DNA from: a virus
Direction: 5' to 3' (one strand)
Length of the DNA: 27,192 bases
IMG/VR virus record: IMGVR_UViG_3300010389_000100
Coordinates: 1 to 27,192 of that record
The position numbers were made by a program, and so were the translations under genes. The stretch's first letter is position 1. The number at the start of each line of letters is the position of its first letter. The notes beneath the pieces are model-generated. The model was not told the origin of the DNA. It ran no database searches and saw nothing but the letters and a program-made list of their open reading frames with translations. Of the stretch, positions 24,683 to 27,192 are shown piece by piece.

Positions 24683-26943
24683 TGGCCAGTAAGATTAGGA
24701 TTTTAAGATCTACTGGTGCGACAGCTCCCAGTTCTCTTGAATATGGTGAGCTCGCTGTAACTATTGAACAAGGAACTGCGGGATCTCAAGCTAACAAAGC
24801 AGGACGTTTGTTCATTGGTAATGCTTCTGGTAATCCAGTAGAACTTGGTGGAGAATATACATACAAACTCATGGATCATGTCCATGGGGAACTGATTAAT
24901 TCTTCTGTCGCTATTGTTGATTCTGCTGGACAAATTAACGGATGGAACGTTGCTGGTATTCTAACCGCAACTAGAACCGCATTTACAGATACTGTAACCA
25001 CCAATCTCAACGTAACTGGTGTATCTACTTTTGCGGGCGATTTCGGTCTGAATGGTAACGTTACCATTGGAGACAGTCACACAGATATTCTCACCGTAAA
25101 TTCGCGTTCTGGTTTTAATACCGATGCGACTTTCAACAGTGCCACTTTAGTTGTAGGTCTCTCTACATTCTCTGGAGCCTCTGACTTCAATGGTGGTGTT
25201 GATGTTTCTGGTGGTGCTGGACTTGTAGTAAGTGCAGATGGTACAAATGTAACTGGTGTTTCTACATTCAATAGTGCAGTATTCTTCCAGTCTGCAATTG
25301 ATGTAGACGGTGGGGCTGAATTTGATGATATCGCTGTATCAGCTGCGTCAACATTTACTGGCGCCGTTGATATGAACGGTGGTCTTGATGTTTCTGGTGG
25401 AGAGACAGTTTTATCGTCTGCTACAGTCAGTGACTTAACAGACAATCGCATTGTTCTTGCTGGTACTTCTGGTGCCCTTGAAGACAGCGCAAACCTCACT
25501 TTTGATGGTACAGTTCTTGCATTAACAGGCAATCAAACCATCACGGGAACTCTTGATGTTGATGCTCAGGCAATCTTTGATGACATCACTGTTTCGGCTG
25601 CTGCAATCATCACTGGTGCTCTGGATGTAAATGGTGGAGCAGACATTTCTGGTGGAGAAACAGTTCTTTCATCCGCCACTGTTAGTGACTTAACAGACAA
25701 CCGTATTGTTCTCGCGGGTACTTCAGGTGCTCTTGAGGACAGTGCAAACCTGACATTTGATGGTTCTGTCCTTGCATTGACAGGTAATCAAACCATCACT
25801 GGAACTCTTGATGTTGACGCTCAAGCAATCTTTGATGACATCACAGTTTCTGCTGCATCAACATTTGCGGGTGTCGTTGACATCAACAACAACGTAACCA
25901 TCAGTGGAACTCTTGATGTTGATGCCCAGGCAATCTTTGATGATGTAACCGTTTCGGCCGCAATGACCGTAACAGGTGCCGTTGATTTCAATGGTGGCCT
26001 CAACGTTTCTGGTGCAGAGACCATTCTTTCTTCTGCAACCGTAAGTGACCTTACAGATAACCGTGTTGTTATTGTTGGTAGTTCTGGTTCTCTTGAGGAT
26101 GATGCGAACTTTACCTTTGACGGTTCTGTTCTTGATGTTAATGGTATCGTTGACGCAGGAACCGCAGTTCGTTCACCAGTTGGTATTGTCACAACCCTGA
26201 CAAGCACCAACGCAACCATCACCGATCTTAACGTCACAACAGACGCTAGAGTTGGTGGTGCGTTGACTGTGACTGGTGACCTCACAGTTGAGGGTACTTT
26301 TACCACTATTGAGTCAACGACTGTCACGGTAGCGGATAAAAACCTTGAACTTGGTACTACCGCAAGTCCAAATGATACTACAGCCGATGGCGGTGGTATC
26401 ACACTGAAGGGTAGCTCCGACTACAGTATTGTTTGGAGAAACGATACGGATTCTTGGGAATTCAACCAACACGTATCTCCAGACGCTGATGATGGTTTTG
26501 ATCTTGGTAGATCTGGTCAGGAGTGGAGAAACCTCTTCGTTGATGGTCTTGCCGAACTGGATGATGTAAACGTATCCGCAGCTGCAACTATCGCAACTGT
26601 TGATATCAATGGTGGTAACATTGATGGTACAACCATTGGTGCTGCATCAACTGCAGCAGGTACATTTACCACACTGACTGCTGGTACAATCGTAACTGGT
26701 GGTCGTCTTGATGCTGGTGAGTCCACGTTCTCTTCCCTGAGAGTAACTGGTGTTTCTACCGTTGCAACACTGTTCTTCTCAACAGGAACCAATACGAATG
26801 GTGTTGGATTCTTTGATGCAAATGGACAACTGCAATCAACCGCAACTCCCTCTGCAGGTATTCAAACATCTAACTTTATTTTAACCACGAACGCTTCTGG
26901 CGTTCCTTCATGGACTGATACAATTGATGGCGGACAATTCTAA
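24682..26943 (+). CDS. Modular tail-fibre protein with tandem repeats (753 aa)
   Basis: A 753-residue fibre-like protein. The first ~70 residues match the phage fibre N-terminal style (RILRSTGATAPSSLEYGELAV, then AGRLFIGNASGNPVELGG), probably a virion-anchoring domain. Residues about 85-500 consist of short beta repeats built from V-D-x-N-G-G, S-G-x-E-T, SDLTDNRIVLAGTSGALEDS and T-L-D-V-D-A-Q-A-I-F-D-D. Two full 85-residue units lie in tandem (25366-25875), followed by a 35-residue half unit and a diverged partial unit. At residues about 540-600 comes a module common in marine phage fibres: TTVTVADKNLELGT, DTTADGGGITLKG, then DSWEFNQHV. The C terminus is Gly/Thr/Ser-rich, ending IDGGQF. No chaperone or peptidase tail is visible. 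It probably mediates host contact; the exact fibre type (short, long or side) cannot be told from sequence alone. Confidence 0.82.
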   Translation: MASKIRILRSTGATAPSSLEYGELAVTIEQGTAGSQANKAGRLFIGNASGNPVELGGEYTYKLMDHVHGELINSSVAIVDSAGQINGWNVAGILTATRTAFTDTVTTNLNVTGVSTFAGDFGLNGNVTIGDSHTDILTVNSRSGFNTDATFNSATLVVGLSTFSGASDFNGGVDVSGGAGLVVSADGTNVTGVSTFNSAVFFQSAIDVDGGAEFDDIAVSAASTFTGAVDMNGGLDVSGGETVLSSATVSDLTDNRIVLAGTSGALEDSANLTFDGTVLALTGNQTITGTLDVDAQAIFDDITVSAAAIITGALDVNGGADISGGETVLSSATVSDLTDNRIVLAGTSGALEDSANLTFDGSVLALTGNQTITGTLDVDAQAIFDDITVSAASTFAGVVDINNNVTISGTLDVDAQAIFDDVTVSAAMTVTGAVDFNGGLNVSGAETILSSATVSDLTDNRVVIVGSSGSLEDDANFTFDGSVLDVNGIVDAGTAVRSPVGIVTTLTSTNATITDLNVTTDARVGGALTVTGDLTVEGTFTTIESTTVTVADKNLELGTTASPNDTTADGGGITLKGSSDYSIVWRNDTDSWEFNQHVSPDADDGFDLGRSGQEWRNLFVDGLAELDDVNVSAAATIATVDINGGNIDGTTIGAASTAAGTFTTLTAGTIVTGGRLDAGESTFSSLRVTGVSTVATLFFSTGTNTNGVGFFDANGQLQSTATPSAGIQTSNFILTTNASGVPSWTDTIDGGQF
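25366..25875 (+). repeat. Two tandem 255-base (85-residue) fibre repeats
   Basis: Unit A is 25366-25620 and unit B 25621-25875. Over the 70-codon core (25393-25602 against 25648-25857) the proteins differ at one residue (T/S) while, by hand count, 27 codons differ at the DNA level. A half unit of 35 residues follows (25876-25980), then a diverged unit beginning at 25981. Confidence 0.9.
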
Positions 26944-27151
26944 TATTGATGCGAATATTGTCATTGAAATCGCATTAAACAAAGTAATTGAATTACAGAA
27001 ACAAGTAATCCTGATGGAGTCAAAATACATAACACTCCAACAGGATTACAAAAAAGTGCAAATGGAATATCAGGTTCTTAAGAGTAAATCTGAAGAATCT
27101 GAGAAGTGGGATGCACCTTCCACTACCACCAGAAAAACGACCACTAAATAG
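26927..27151 (+). CDS. Small coiled-coil protein overlapping the fibre gene (74 aa)
   Basis: A 74-residue protein starting at ATG 26927, inside the last codons of the fibre gene in another frame (17-base overlap). A TTG three bases upstream is in frame but less likely. Residues about 8-55 form a long amphipathic helix (IVIEIALNKVIELQKQ onward, with Leu/Ile/Val at heptad-like spacing and many Gln/Lys/Glu), so a coiled coil is likely. The C-terminal 15 residues are Thr/Lys-rich and probably disordered (TTTRKTTTK). I do not recognise a named family. Coupling to the fibre gene suggests a fibre assembly helper or trimerisation factor. A late-promoter-like site overlaps its TAG stop. Confidence 0.7.
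   Translation: MADNSNIDANIVIEIALNKVIELQKQVILMESKYITLQQDYKKVQMEYQVLKSKSEESEKWDAPSTTTRKTTTK
27143..27150 (+). promoter_or_regulatory. Weak late-promoter-like ACTAAATA at right edge
   Basis: ACTAAATA matches six of eight bases of the T4 late consensus, overlaps the stop of the coiled-coil gene (TAG, 27149-27151) and lies 22 bases before the ATG at 27173. The position is like that of the other late-promoter-like sites. The base match alone is weak. Confidence 0.45.
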
Positions 27152-27172
27152 TAAGAAGCTAGTTGTATATTC

Positions 27173-27192
27173 ATGGCAAAACCTAGCACTAG
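27173..27192 (+). CDS. 5' end of a further gene, cut by window edge
   Basis: Translation from ATG 27173 gives M-A-K-P-S-T and then runs out of the window. A start is credible because it lies 22 bases after a late-promoter-like site and follows the expected gene spacing. I recall structural proteins of T4-like cyanophages that begin M-A-K-P-S/T-T-R-Q, but six residues cannot establish this. Confidence 0.5.

Noticed and set aside
25366-26160. CRISPR-like or other noncoding tandem array
   Set aside because: The repeats are in frame within a coding sequence, the period is a multiple of three, and the differences are mostly silent, so this is a protein repeat.
25821-26402. Long open frame on the - strand (193 codons) and a similar one at 25077-25532
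   Set aside because: They lie opposite the repeat region of the fibre gene, where biased codon use keeps the other strand open. The predicted proteins are low-complexity Val/Thr/Ser/Pro-rich and have no neighbouring regulatory signals.
26924-26926. TTG as start of the 74-aa coiled-coil protein
   Set aside because: An ATG follows immediately at 26927 in the same frame. No Shine-Dalgarno favours the TTG.
1-27192. tRNA genes, insertion sequences or integrase/attachment sites
   Set aside because: No cloverleaf-like stretch, transposase or integrase coding signal, or terminal inverted repeat was seen. The gaps between genes are too short to hold such elements, although short RNA features cannot be fully excluded by eye.

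Overview
This window looks like the baseplate and tail-fibre part of the late structural region of a T4-like cyanophage (a marine cyanomyovirus, host probably Synechococcus or Prochlorococcus). Three things support this. The gene order is gp25 - gp6 - gp7-like - gp8 - DUF4815 protein - small proteins - modular fibre protein. Matches to T4-type late promoters (TATAAATA and one- or two-base variants) lie 20-27 bases before several start codons. The Gly-Ser/Thr-rich, beta-repeat protein style is typical of marine T4-like phages. The host assignment is inferred from remembered cyanophage gene content, since no host-type metabolic gene is present. Every recognised gene is on the + strand and no gap between genes exceeds about 50 bases, so there is no unexplained stretch of 300 bases or more.

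Layout. At the left edge is the 3' part of an unrecognised gene (1-486), followed by a 63-residue protein (535-726). A perfect late promoter at 727-734 starts a tightly coupled block of gp25 (758-1162), gp6 (1162-3045) and a giant gp7-position gene of 3885 codons (3045-14702). These three genes are joined by TAATG stop/start overlaps. A second late-promoter-like site lies over the stop codon of the giant gene and precedes gp8 (14725-16329), a 2511-residue DUF4815 structural protein (16334-23869) and a 68-residue coiled-coil protein (23866-24072). A third promoter-like site precedes a 113-residue beta protein (24110-24451), a 75-residue fibre-like protein (24455-24682), a 753-residue modular fibre protein (24682-26943) and a 74-residue coiled-coil protein (26927-27151). 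A fourth lies over the last stop codon, before a gene that starts at 27173 and runs off the right edge.

How the genes work together. gp25, gp6, gp7 and gp8 are wedge components of a contractile-tail baseplate. The DUF4815 protein occupies the position of T4 genes 9/10 and probably links the wedge to fibres. The fibre-type genes at the right probably form the outer, host-contacting parts. Three genes, the gp7-like, gp8 and DUF4815 genes, contain related GGxGY beta modules, which suggests exchange of decoration modules across the baseplate.

Most interesting content. (1) Near its C terminus the giant protein carries what reads as a complete seven-repeat Asp-box beta-propeller, bracketed by two near-identical beta modules. 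(2) The same protein carries a YHYH-type domain whose signature reads YAYF. (3) The fibre gene contains a tandem 85-residue repeat in which 26 of 27 changed codons in the 70-codon core are silent. (4) The two adjacent fibre-like proteins end in the same kind of C-terminal tag (GGTF and GGQF).
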